The position numbers and the translations under genes are program-made. A DNA stretch of 64,000 bases from Mermis nigrescens (Eukaryota > Nematoda > Enoplea > Mermithida > Mermithidae). The notes under the pieces are model-generated. The model was not told the DNA's origin. It saw nothing but the letters and a program-made list of their open reading frames with translations, and did not search any database. The DNA is taken from assembly GCA_036768485.1 (NCBI GenBank), contig JAVLUZ010000143.1, forward strand, positions 2,475,633 to 2,539,632, read 5' to 3'. Positions 21,696-60,894 of the stretch are shown here, piece by piece; the first letter of the stretch is position 1, and every line of letters starts with the position of its first letter.

Positions 21696-22749
21696 TAGAG
21701 CTGTACCGGGGCCGCTTTTTTTACCGGGGCCGGGGCCAGGAAACATACTATATCATATGGTCATTTGACTTCCCATGCTGGCATTTGTTATTAAATATAT
21801 GTACCCAACTCGTATTCGTCATGTATACCACGAAAGTAGTAATAAAAAATAACAATAAAATAGTATAATGAAATTAGTATAATAAATAAAAATACTTATA
21901 ATTACTACGCAAGCACCTTTGCTCAAGATAATATCATATTCAGTTATAAAATTTTGCCATTCTCATCATAAATAGTTGTATATTGCTCGTGATTGCATTG
22001 TAACTTTGTTCACTTAGTTTTTCAGCTTTTTAAATAAGATAGTGAATGCACTTGAAATCAAACCAACGTAATCAAGAATTTCATGCGGCATTGTATGAAA
22101 ACAATTGAATTTTCAATTAGGGTTTTATGCTGTGAAGCACACAGCGAACTGCCCTCATCAACTAGAGTTGTAAGAAGACCTGCACGTGGGGATTTAGGGA
22201 AAAGTTCTTGGGTAAATGCAAAAAGATATAGGCCAGAAACGGACAAAAGTTAAGGTTGAAAATGATTGAAATCAACCAGAACCTGAGAATTAATGTAGTT
22301 ATTACACTATTTGAACATTTCTACCTATTTTAAATATCATATTAGCCCGAAAAGACTGTATGATCTTCCGATCAGGCACATCCCAGACCGCAAATGCTGT
22401 GCAATACAACGGTGACTGAAAGTTATAAATGGCTATCATTCAACAATGAATGACCTTAGGTGCCAATTTGCTGGATTGATTGATTAAACTAAATTTGAAT
22501 TTCATTAGTATTGTCTCAAAAGAATCGAATCATCTTTATTCATTGATATTTATAACGAAATAAAAGTGTGACTGACGGAAGTAACTCAGTTTTTGTTCAT
22601 TACCCAATTGTTATGATTCATTATTTCAATTAATCAATGCAGCAAGTCACATCTAGCAGCAATATTAAAATTTGCAGACCCCGGTGCCGGGGCCAGCCCG
22701 GTCCGGGACCTAGGCCCCGGAACCGGGACCAGGCCCCGGTACAGCTCTA
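21696..22749. mobile_element. hAT-type non-autonomous element (family B, GC-rich ends)
   Basis: TAGAGCTGTACCGGGGCC at one end and its reverse complement at the other. Flanking 8-mers GAAAAACG and GAAAAAGC match in 6 of 8. Very GC-rich termini (CCGGGGCC runs) surround an AT-rich interior. 1054 bp. Confidence 0.8.
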
Positions 22750-22754
22750 GAAAA

Positions 22755-23150
22755 AGCACCTGTTATTTTCACGATCATACTTGGGGACAAGGTCAAGTGA
22801 CTTGACCCTGGCAGCTAAGCAACCTCGCAACCCCACAGGGGAAACTGAACTAACCCTGCAAGAGTTTTGAAAATTTTCCGAGATAAATGAGGTAAAATGA
22901 AGGCTAAAAACGGATGAAAATTAACGATTTTCTTCGAAAATGCTTGGAATTGACCAGAACTGTGAAATAAGGTAGTTTTTAACGCTAGTTGAGCATTTAT
23001 ACTAGTTTTTGAAGTTATGTTGGCCCAAAAAAGTGAATTTTCCACTCCCCCAGATCGACCAAGCTCTGCATCTACGGTCATGATGATGAACCCCTTAGGT
23101 TCCAGGGAAGTCATTTGACCCTGAAAAAGCTGAACGTTCCAATGTGTGCT
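22755..23150. repeat. Interspersed repeat family F
   Basis: Family F blocks include 'GGTCAAAATGACCTCAAAAA', 'CTGGTATAAGCGCTAAAATA', 'AACGGATGAAAATTAACGA' and a 'CAGACCGGCTGACC'-like end. This copy has them in reverse orientation. Confidence 0.6.
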
Positions 23151-23189
23151 CAGGATATATAGATTACATAGCAGTTCTTGGATTAAACA

Positions 23190-23945
23190 CCCTCTGACCG
23201 ATTTTACACTGCTTATTTACAACTCAATTAGTGACGTCCAGTCCAGTCCAGCTCTACTATGCTATAAAATCGTGGATTTGCGAGCTTGGACCATCTTTTC
23301 CTTTTGAAATTTAGAGCACAAGCTTTGAAATCCGAATATTCCGTAAAATTTTGAATATTACGATCAAAATATGCATTAAGTACTTGGCATCAGACAATAG
23401 CAATAAAGAAAGCGTTAAGTACTTGGCACAAGACAGTAGCAGTATACACAGACGATCTTATAGGTCAGGGCACCAATAAGTGCAATCATGGCATAGAATC
23501 TCACTGTCTTTCAAAGCCGATCATTTAATCAGCTCTGATTCATTCAATTAGGTTAGGAATAACAGATCGTATTCATTTAATTTATTAATTAATCTAACAG
23601 AATAAAATAAAAATTTATGCTCTATCCGATTTAGGTTGCTTATTCTAAGATGAACTATAAAAGTAATAGGTCGGAAATGTTAGCAGTTCAACAAAATCAA
23701 AACAGCTACTTACTCAGTGAAAAAGGTTTCCCTCACTCCTTGAAAAGAAGGCAAATACGCTGAATTGAATTGCTTAAGTTAGATACAAGTCCGTATTTTT
23801 GCTAAAGGAGTCTACCGAACTTTGCTATTTAAATTTATTAGTATTCTTAAATAAACCATTTCTAGAACCTGAGATTTTTACACGCAATTGATCTTTTAGC
23901 TCCGGCCCGGGGCAAGCCTTGCCTCGGGGTTAGGAACATCCGTCC
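23190..23945. repeat. Fragment of a family B element
   Basis: Ends with GGCCCGGGGCAAGCC and GGTTAGGAACATCCGTCC, like the family B terminus. The interior shares blocks (AGTCCAGCTCTACTATGCTA; AACAGATCGTATTCATTT) with 51590-53121 and 26524-27839. Confidence 0.6.
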
Positions 23946-24069
23946 CTTTTATGGCAAATGGAAGTCATACATACAGAATATCGATACACTGCGTGTGTAA
24001 CTAATTTCGGTTTTAGCGTGTTTCCTAACGAACCTATATCGCATTTTGCAAAGGAACATGTGACACGCT

Positions 24070-24375
24070 CGTGATCAGATGCAGATGGCCGGTCTGGGGG
24101 TCAATTAATGAGCTGTTTGGACCAAAATGACCTCAATTGCTGGTATAAATCTTAAAACGGTCGTTAAAGCGAATATAATTCAGGTCTTGGTCGACTTCAA
24201 GCAGTTTCAAAGAGAGTTTTCGTTTTTCATCTATTTTATGTACCTTCATTTTGCATCATTTTCCTCCAGAAAATCGCGCATTTTTCATTCTAGGAGACCC
24301 TTGACCCCCATGTGCATGTCTACTTGTGAGCCCCTGCATAGCAAAGGGTTACGTACGTGTCATCCTGTATACAAA
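24070..24375. repeat. Interspersed repeat family F
   Basis: Holds the 'GACCAAAATGACCTCAATTG / CTGGTATAAATC' blocks and ends at 'ACCCCCATGTGCATGTCTAC'. Confidence 0.6.
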
Positions 24376-24949
24376 CATATTTGTGCTTTGTTATGCTGTT
24401 AAAGCATTTGACGCACGGAAGGTTTCGCTATCAGGATTTACGTTTAAAATACATTTATCAATTAAAACACCATTAAACTTATAACAACTTTTCCTTGTTG
24501 ATAATATTTATTCTCATCAATTTTGCTTTGAGATCGCAATAATTCTAATTTTAATTGTTATGATGAAGATAAACAGATGGTAGCATGTAGCAAAATTTTT
24601 ATTATATCTAACACTGTTCTGCCTAAAACATACAGACATACATATGTACATAATTATATTCACACACACAGAAACATAAGCGGTCTATCCGGCAAAAGAC
24701 GAAAGGCGTTCTATGCACGATAAAAGCATCAAGAGCTATGTAAGCTTATAACATTCGAATAAATGATCGAATGAAAAATCACGACCTCGAAACTGCTTAA
24801 ATATGTCTCTCGTGCCCCGCCCGCCGCATAGCGAAAAGAACGTATCTTTGAACCTGAACAGTGTTATACCATTTAGTCCTCACTGATAAAAGCCATATTC
24901 CAGGAGTATAAAAAAATTAATTTTACGTCATGTCCAGGCATGCACGTGG

Positions 24950-26470
24950 GAGGAAATTGGAGGGTCTAGACCATAGGTGCACAGCATTATTGATTTGGGG
25001 GCAGGTCAGCCGGTCTGGGAGAGGGGTCAAAAATTGAGCTTTTTGGGTCAAAATGACCTCAGAAACTGGTATAAGCGCTAAAATAGCATTAAAACTACGT
25101 TATTACATTTCCTAGTCAATTTGAAACCCTTTTGAAAAAATTCACAATTTTCATCCGTTTTTGGCCTTCGTTTTGCCTCATTTTCCTCAAAAAATTTTTC
25201 ATTCTTCCACATTTGTCCATTCTGGGGGTCCAGACCCCAACCCCCGTGCATGTATGGTCTAGACCCCCAGAATGAAAAAATGAGAACTTTTTTGGGGGAA
25301 GTGAGGCAAAATAAACGCCAAAATAAGTGCCTTAAATTGTCCAAAAACTGTGTAGTAAAGTAGTTTTAACACTGTTTCAGCGCTTATACCAGTTTTTTAG
25401 GTGATTTGGCCCAAAAACTCAATTCCTGATCCCACAGACCGGCTGAGCCCCACCCAAATCGGCTATGCTGTGCATCTATGGTCATGTCACAAATTTAGGT
25501 ACACAGCATGGTCGGCCTGAAGAATCAGCTCAGCCTGGGAGGTCGGCCGATGAGCTATATCGAGCTAGAAGGGTCCGAAGGTTTGACTCACAGTTTTTGC
25601 TTAATTTCCAGCACTTATGCAGACGATTTGATCGCATTCTTTTTTCGTCTCAATTTTTACGTAGGGTATTCCATTTTTGCCTAATGGGGTTGTAGTCCAG
25701 AGAGCCTAGCCAAACTTCCCATGTAGATTTCTGGCCAATGGTATCGATCACGAACAGACAGCGAGGAGGGAGCATGGGAGAACCCAGACCCCAGAATGGA
25801 AAAATTGGAAATTTTATGTGGAAAATCAGGCGAAATAAATCCTAAAAACGGATGAAAACAATTTCTTTTAAGTATAATTGAAATTGACCAGAAACCGTAC
25901 ATTAGCCTAGTTCCGACGCTATTTTAGCAATTTAACCCACTTTATAAGTGATTTTAACACAAAAATCCTCATTCTTTAAATCCCTACCCCCATCGGCCAA
26001 GCTTTGCATCTACGGCCTCGACCATCGTATTTATGTAGATGCACAGCATGTCGATTTGGATTGTCAGTTAGAGCTTTTTTAGGCAAATGTAATAGTCTAG
26101 TCTTAAGAATGATTATCTCTAAACGTTAAACACGCGCAATTTAAATAGATTTCAAGTAATTTTGCAAGAGAATTGTAATTTTTGTCCGCTTTTGACCTCA
26201 ATTTCGTTATCTTTTTGCGAGAAAATTTTTCATTTTTGTCCTTCTTGGGGTCTTGCGTGCCTAGACCTGTAAAGCCCAAACGGGTGCAGACTGACCAGTA
26301 AAAATAGCATACAAATTACATTAATCAACAGATACTGGTCAATTTAGAGCACTTCTGCAGAAAATTTTTGAGTTTCATTCATTTTTGACCATAATTCCAC
26401 CTTATTTTGTACGAAAATTCCTAATTTTTCCACCTTCGTGCTTGTCTGGTAACGACCACTCATTATGTGA
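24950..26470. repeat. Cluster of family F repeats, including an inverted pair
   Basis: Copies at about 24955-25260 and 25255-25480 lie head to head around 'CATGCATGTATGGTCTAGACC'. Further, more diverged copies follow at 25700-26030, 26040-26280 and 26280-26470. Confidence 0.6.
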
Positions 26471-26523
26471 AATGATGTAAGCTGATGAAAATTCGTATGG
26501 CACGTTTGGCACTTAGTTAGGAT

Positions 26524-27839
26524 TAGGGATTTCCCAAACCCCGGTGCCGGGGCTTATTCCCCGGCCCCGGGCAAGGCGTGCCCCGGGCTGTGGCTAAAAC
26601 ATTTGTTAGTAAGATTAAAAATCTGAAATTCGCTTCTAAAATCAATCTAGACAGTTATAAGGAAGCTTACAAAGGGTCTATTTGAGAATACTGACGAGAA
26701 TAGCGAAATTTGATAGTTGAACTGGTTTCAAAAATCGAATTGATGATTAGGTATTTATTCGATCACTTGACATATCCGTGATTTATTTTTTGCTTTTACA
26801 GTTTATCCCAGAATAAGTACAGCCTAAATCGGAAGATACATTAATTTTTATTTCATTGTGTTCGATTTTATAAATGAAACTCATACGATCTGTTAGTTCT
26901 GACTAGATAAAATATTGGAAAATTGATTCTATGATAAACTATGGAAAGTATAGAGATTATTACTTCCTATGATTGCACTTGTTGGGAGTTTGAACCCTTT
27001 ACAAAATATCTATGTTAATACTATTTTGCACCGAGTGATAATTTATTAGTCGAAATTCACAATTTCACAAATTTTCCGGAATTCAAGCTTGTGCTGTTCT
27101 GAACTTTTTACGCCACAGCCTAAATTTTGACAATAAGATGCTTAAAACTCGTAAATAAACATCCTTATAGCGTAGCAGAGCTGGGTGAAAGACATGGATA
27201 ATTTTAAATAGGCGTCGTAAATCACATTAAAATGCATGCACACAGCTGAAGTGTTAATTTTGAATGATTTTTCTGCAGACGTGGTAACCAAATAGCATTA
27301 GAGAAAATTTTTATTCACGACTTACATAATGACTAATATCATTTATTATGAGATTGGATAACTGTCTGATGCGATTATTCTATGATGAACCCTAAAATTT
27401 TTTTGCAATCCTCGACCTCCTAGGAAATCGCTCTACAGTTATGAATCTTTGGAACTCTTAAGATAACTTCACAATTATGATTTTTCGCTAATAATTGTAA
27501 TCATTCAAATGGACTGATTCAGAATCAGAAGAATCAAAGACACTTTTCTAGAGGTTTTTGTTATTCTCCCACTTTTTAATTTATTATTTTAAGATTATAA
27601 TTTATTATTAATTATTAATTTTATTATTTATTATTTATTAATATTTATAAGACGAGAACTCTTCAAATAGTCTCTTTTCGCACTTATATTAATAAGTCCT
27701 ATTGCATAAAATACTACCAGTGATCATAGGTGCACGTATATAGAGTCGGCATACATTGTGAATGCAACATCTTGCCTCGGCCTCGGTGCCGGGGCATAAG
27801 CCCGGCCCCGGCTTAAAAGTCTGCCCCGAGACATCCCTA
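26524..27839. mobile_element. hAT-type non-autonomous element (family B), uninterrupted copy
   Basis: Starts TAGGGATTTCCCAAACCCCG and ends with the reverse complement of TAGGGATGTCTCGGGGC. Flanking 8-mers GTTAGGAT and GTCAGGAT match in 7 of 8. 1316 bp. At about 27430 it carries the intact site (GAAATCGCTCTACAGTTATG) that is split by a second element in the 50572-53490 copy. Confidence 0.85.
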
Positions 27840-28314
27840 GTCAGGATCAAAAATCTAGAAAAACGGTTAACACTTGATTAACATTGAAAAGAATAGTTTT
27901 TGCTTGAGTGTCAAAAACAATCTTTCGGTGAATATAGAATAATTATATGAGTGAATGTCATACTGGTCTAAGAAAAAAGACATCAAATCACGATCTTCTC
28001 ATTATGTATTCAGAATCGTATCCAGATGATAATTAAGAGAGCGGAAATTTAAGTCAGTCTTATATCAAGAAAAGCAGTAGAATAGAGGGAAAAATAATCG
28101 CATTGATAAGCGTTTTTCGTGAACTCAAATATTATACATATTTTTTTAATTTTTGAAAAACAAATTTAGGTTAAACGTGAAAAATTAAACTTATACGGGC
28201 CAAGATGTCATTTTATAAAATAACGTCAGTAAGCATCTACTTGCACAAAACGCATATTTTATGTCTTTAAATGCATATTATTTGCATGAGCATGTATATA
28301 CATATCACCGATAG
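27840..28314. other. Intergenic stretch with no recognised feature
   Basis: Part of the 9 kb between the ABC gene (5' end 21200) and the M3-like gene (last exon 30039). No exon completing the M3-like C-terminus was recognised here. Confidence 0.4.
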
Positions 28315-28450
28315 TAGGGGGATAAGTCGTTCATCCCTCATTTTTATTGAAAACTAGCGTTTTTAGGCCATTTTAGGCGTTTTTCCGCCTATTTTGGCCG
28401 AAAATATGTCACTTACCCCTAAATGGCTGATTAACCCCTCCAAAAAATTT
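28315..28450. repeat. Partial family C repeat
   Basis: TAGGGGGATAAGTCG and GGCCGAAAATATGTC blocks resemble one half of family C. Confidence 0.45.
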
Positions 28451-28795
28451 TAACCATTACTTGTATGTACAAGTGTATAATCTCAAATTACTTTGAGCCT
28501 ATTTGTGCCAATGCATTATCATCTTCGAAACATCGAGCTTCTTTAAATGCACTCAAAATATCGCAGGCCACCATCTGAATGCACAACTTTATTTAAAGTC
28601 CGATAAACACTCACAAATGCATACTCGTACATGCAGGCAATGAAATAAATCGATTCTTCTTCCCAATTCAATTGTCAGACCCCAAAATTCAGTATTTCAC
28701 TACGCTAATAACAATTAATTTTTTTCAAATTTTTCGACTTTATTCAATTTTTGAATCAAGGATCAACTACTCTGTTCTAGATGAAAAACATATTA

Positions 28796-29060
28796 CAGGA
28801 TGGTCCAAAAAAGGCCGCATTACAATGCTACACCATCCCCAGAGTAGGCACTCTTTCTAATAAGTGCAAAAAACTGCAAAATATCATTAAAAGGATAAGA
28901 AATTTCTTGAAAAATCCTAGCAAGCTTTCGGCATTTAAACGACATTAAAGTTGGATAAAAACAAATCAGTGCAGCACCGAATCGCTGGCAGCCAGCCAAA
29001 ATTTTTCGCACGGTTCAGGGAAGAAATTTTTATCCGTCTAATGCAACTAATTTCAATATT
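28796..29060. mobile_element. Fragment of mariner/Tc1-like MITE
   Basis: Begins CAGGATGGTCCAAAAAAGG after TA and shares interior phrases (GCTGGCAGCCAGCCAAAA; ATTAAAGTTGGATAAAAAC) with the 14876-15455 element. No right terminus was seen. Confidence 0.5.
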
Positions 29061-29569
29061 TTACATTCTCATCTGCTGAAGTTATTACGACTAGTAAAGC
29101 GAATGAATAATGAAACAGAAAAATTCAGCGCCTATAATACTTGTTACAAGCGACAAGGAAATAATTTTTCATAGATGATACTCGAACAAAAATTTTGTAG
29201 CAAATGTCAATGCAAAAAACTAGAAACTAACTGCATAGATTAATAAGGATTGATTGACATGTACGAACGTAAACAATGAAGGAAATGACAACTAACATAA
29301 TAAGTTATCACATACATATTACGGATAAAATTTTCATAGGGTGTTAGTTTTCGGAAGTGGGTGAATGGCCCAATTTTGGTCAATGCGAAAACAAATAGAA
29401 AGGTATGGAGGTTTTTTCGCTCAGAATTAATGGGAACGGAGAAACATGTTAAGTTTTAGGTGAAGAGAAGTCCGACTTTGAAAAGGGGATTCCCCAACCC
29501 CTATTATGTACATATATACATGATATATTATAGATCAACATAATATGAACCTTTGAATATCTGTCATAC

Positions 29570-29950
29570 ATGATCTTGGGGGGTTTTTCACCCTTCCTCT
29601 GGAAAGTTTCCACCTCCCTACCCCAGAATTCAAAATTTTCTAAAGTTTGTAAAAGAATTCGTAGAAAAGGTGCTGTTTTATGCGTTTTTAGCTACATATC
29701 CGTTTGCTCAAAAACGTCGAATTTCCGGCGCTTCGCGCCATTTACTCATTTTTTGACTATATTTCCTTCAATTTATTCGAATGTTTTAATTTTTTTCGAA
29801 TTTTTACATTTCTATACTCCAGAAAGATAAAGCATCGTCAGAAACGCTAAAAACGATTTTTTTGACTCGTACCCATCCACGATTTCTGAGCCTAAACAGG
29901 TAATTTAAAGTTCACTCCCTCATAATTCCCATGTTTTGCATGTCTGATAC
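29570..29950 (+). repeat. Interspersed repeat family A
   Basis: Well-preserved copy, including CCGGCGCTTCGCGCC and the end 'ATAATTCCCATGTTTTGCAT'. Confidence 0.75.
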
Positions 29951-30038
29951 CTAGTACTCTACTTATTCAAAAGCCACATCTGCAAAAAAAACACTAAAAA
30001 CTCTCAGACTTTGACGCGATACAATGGAACATTTTGTA

Positions 30039-57451
<27,413 letters not shown>

Positions 57452-57666
57452 TGGTTTTTAAAGTGCAACAAAGTCAAAACCACCAAAATTTCTATTATAA
57501 TAATTTGTAACAGATCTTTGCCACGTTGACATATAACCAAGGTCTTATGAAACCGTGTTTATTATCCGTTAACCGAGTGCTTATTAAGCGGGTTTCTAAC
57601 TATGATGAAGCATAGCAGTTTGGCCGGGACCGGAGGGTAGGGTGTTCATTAAATAGGAGTGTCTAC

Positions 57667-59388
57667 TAGGGATGCAACTGGTACCCGAACCCTAACTCTA
57701 ATACTCGGGTACCCAAACAAAATTCATAACCCGAACCCGAACCCGAATAGAATGAATTCGATTACCTGAACCCGAATAAATTTATTTCGACAACCCGAAC
57801 CCGAATCCGAATGTTTTTACAATTTATCCGGGTGTTTTCAAGCACGACAACGTCACAAGTTTATGTCAAAACTTAAAAAATCTTCGCCGGTTTTTTTCTT
57901 CCTTAATCTTCCCACGTTAACTTTTTAACCCTCTTTTCATAAAATGATTGTCAAATGAAATTTCTGCTCCGTTATTCATAAGTACAATTTGTTTCTATCA
58001 ATTTAAACTTCACAAATAGCAGCTTTTTGGCCAGTGAACAAGCGATTTCTTCACGCAGGATAAACTGAGCAAACTTTGAAGTGGAGATAATTATTGGCTC
58101 TAATCTTAAAATGATCCTAGGCATTGCTTTGGCAGTATTTTGGCATGTACATATAGATAGGCATAATCACAGTGGATGGGGGCGCCTCCCCTTGGCCCAA
58201 AAATACTTTCGAAAAATTAATGAAATTTCTTTTTATCAAAAAATCTCAGAATTTTCGGCGCTTCATGCCGTAGATTTTTATTTTCTATAAGTCTGGCTCA
58301 AGCGCGGCCACGCAAACGTCACTTTTCATACCTAATCTATTAAGAGAAAATAAAACTTTATTAAAACTTAGAATTTTATGAACTCAATGGATAGAGAACG
58401 TCTGAAAACGTACTTTATTTTGCGTACCACCCAACATATCCCAAAATATATTATCACCAATTTATACATCCTCCAACGTCCCCACCTTTAAAAAAATTCG
58501 GCGTGTGCCCGTGTACTTATATCTATCTTTTACCCAATTAATTAAATTAAGGCAGCTACATAATAAAATATTAAACAACTTCCTGAAAAATATAATGACA
58601 AAATTTTTTTAACAATTTTTTTGCGCTTTGGCGAATTCAATCTTCTGATTTTTTAAGTATTTGTCATCGAAAAACCTCAAATTCAAACAGCAAACGCTGA
58701 AGATATGAAAAATTTTCCAGCGCTTCGCGCTGTATTGACAAATTATTGCTTTTTTATTGTCAGAGACTCAGAAATTGCTTAATTGCACTATTAAAAGTCG
58801 TAAAAAAATTCGGCATCCAATACAGATGGAAAAATCGAAGACACCATAGTTGCACAGGACGGATGCTTTGCGGAGTCAGTTCAGCCTGGGGGTCAGATGG
58901 GAATAAAACACCTAAAATTCTAGGCTTTGTCCACCTTCAATGGCCTCAAAATGTGAAGTGTAAACATTAGAGCACGTAAGCTACCTTTTCACTGCTCAAG
59001 GATATATTTTTGCCCGTTTTTTGTCCTATTTTGGGCTTCTTGTCGTTATAAAATTTTATAATTTCTCTTACTTATGGGCAACAAAAGACCACCCACGCCC
59101 CCATATATACGCCTAGTAGGCGCTGAACAACTGTGTAAAATTGATATCGACATTGTAACATGAAGGTGCACTAAAACCAAAGAAATACACCATTACATAT
59201 GTATATTAGCTTATTATGCGTGTATATGTTTACTGAACTACCCGAAACCGAAGCCGATCGGGTATTGATTTGGATACCCGAACCCAGACCCCAATTAATC
59301 GAACTTGACTACCCGAACCCAAACCCAAACCCGAATATAAACTACCCGAACCCGAATGCACCAAAATTAACTACCCGTTGCATCCCTA
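57667..59388. mobile_element. hAT-type element with (CCCGAA)n subterminal repeats
   Basis: TAGGGATGCAACTGGTACCC at the left and the reverse complement of TAGGGATGCAACGGGTAG at the right, flanked by GTGTCTAC at 57659-57666 and 59389-59396 (perfect). Just inside both ends lie runs of ACCCGAACCCGAA. 1722 bp. The interior holds a family D-like copy (58160-58510) and no transposase. Confidence 0.92.
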
Positions 59389-59396
59389 GTGTCTAC

Positions 59397-59435
59397 TATT
59401 CGAGTGTTTATTAACGAGGTTCGACTGTACTCTGC
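59397..59435. repeat. Remnant of a pogo/Tigger-like terminus
   Basis: GAGTGTTTATTAACGAGGTT then CGACTGTACT, with related GAGTGCTTATTAAGCGGGTT on the other side (57577). This is the phrase seen at the ends of pogo-type elements, and the hAT element appears to have inserted into it. Confidence 0.45.
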
Positions 59436-59439
59436 TCGA

Positions 59440-60350
59440 TTTCACTGAATTTTTTCTAAAATTCTATATGCTGCAGTCGGAAAGATAAAAAAAATTGTGT
59501 TTTTGACGTGTTACCATCGGCTTGGAGCCTAAAAACGGCATTTTAGAAAAAATTCATGCCATCCCCAATTTTACGCTACGCATTTATGTATGTATGAACA
59601 TGACAGGCAGTGTAATATTGTTTTCCCATAAGCAGTTAGCTAAGAGTAGTTCCGTGATTGCTAGAAAAGTCGTTTCACAAAACAAAAACTAAATACGAAA
59701 CAAAAATAATACGCAAAATAACATAAACTAAATTCACGAAACCTGGGTCAGGAAAAAGGATACCATTTAGAAAGTTATTACATAAGTCATTTCTAGAGAG
59801 CCCACAATAATATGTATTGTGCGGTAGAATTAACGACGTTTTTTAATCGATTTATCTTTGTAAGGTACACAAATTAAACAAAACATATGTACATGCAAAT
59901 AGGAGAGGGATGTTACCACCCTGAAGAATTAGGCAGAAAGGTGCAGTCCGGCGATTTTGAGCTAAAGCAACATTTCTGCGACATTTTTCGAGGACAAAAG
60001 CAGTAATCCTGGCAAAAATTTTCCAGTGCATCGCCCCGGATTTATAATTTCATGTATTTTGTACTCAAACAGCGTCCGAAATTATAAAAAAATGCTTTAA
60101 GAAGTCAAAATTTATCGCTACATTGGTCAATTTCTATATTTTCAGCGTTAAAAGCAATGCAATGCGGTCAAAAAGGAGTAACAATGTTTTGAAAATGCGA
60201 CATTATCATCAAAATCGTTTTATTTGTAAGCTACATATCTTAACCATTTTCGTCTTTGAATATCAAAAACTCGTGAACACTGAATTAACTGGTTTGTGTT
60301 TCTGAGATTTTACCCTCTTCCTGCCGAGCCAGACCTTGTCCATCTATGAA
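59440..60350. repeat. Partial family A copy and family H copy
   Basis: 59440-59600 has the 'GTGTTTTTGACGTGTTACC' part of family A; 59900-60350 is a family H copy. The sequence between them shows nothing I recognise. Confidence 0.5.
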
Positions 60351-60408
60351 ACAAATGTCATATGTACACAGCTTTCCGTGAAATTAACACGTAACAAGTA
60401 TAAGATGA

Positions 60409-60414
60409 TTTATT
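60409..60414 (-). promoter_or_regulatory. Polyadenylation signal AATAAA
   Basis: AATAAA on the minus strand, 8 bases after the TAG at 60422-60424, placed as expected for a short 3' end. Confidence 0.5.
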
Positions 60415-60421
60415 TGCTGTC

Positions 60422-60574
60422 CTAGCCTTCTTTTTTTACCTTAAACTCAATCAAGGATGAACTCGAATTCTTACATGGTATTTGTTTATCATACGGCGGC
60501 AGCTCGTTATTTTGTATAGAATTCATGAATTCATTATCCGACGCGCATTCTGGAACTTGGGGCATGCTGTAAAA
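60422..60574 (-). CDS. Terminal exon of unknown gene
   Basis: Fifty codons plus TAG, starting after ATTAATCACGCAG. The product is acidic to neutral, Ser-rich near the end, and finishes KVKKEG. An AATAAA signal (60414-60409 on this strand) lies 8 bases past the stop codon, which supports a genuine 3' end. Confidence 0.55.
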   Translation of the reverse strand, partial: FYSMPQVPECASDNEFMNSIQNNELPPYDKQIPCKNSSSSLIEFKVKKEG

Positions 60575-60815
60575 CTGCGTGATTAATAAGAGGTATGCAC
60601 TATGCAGCAAAGAAAAATATTTCCTTTGTTAAAAAACAGAGCGTGAAGTAGGCAAATAAAAACTATCGAAATAATATCAATAGACTTGTAAAGACAAAAA
60701 CGTGAAGTACGACGCACTCCAAGCGAAAAAATCATGCGCCCTGAGCATTTGGAAGTAAAAAAATGTATAAATATCTAGATAAATAATTAAATAAATAAAT
60801 AAATAAGTAAATGAA

Positions 60816-60894
<79 letters not shown>

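Noticed and set aside
57680..57830. CCCGAA runs considered as telomere-like repeats
   Set aside because: The runs are short, occur just inside both ends of a hAT-type element with an 8-bp duplication, and do not match a standard telomere unit.
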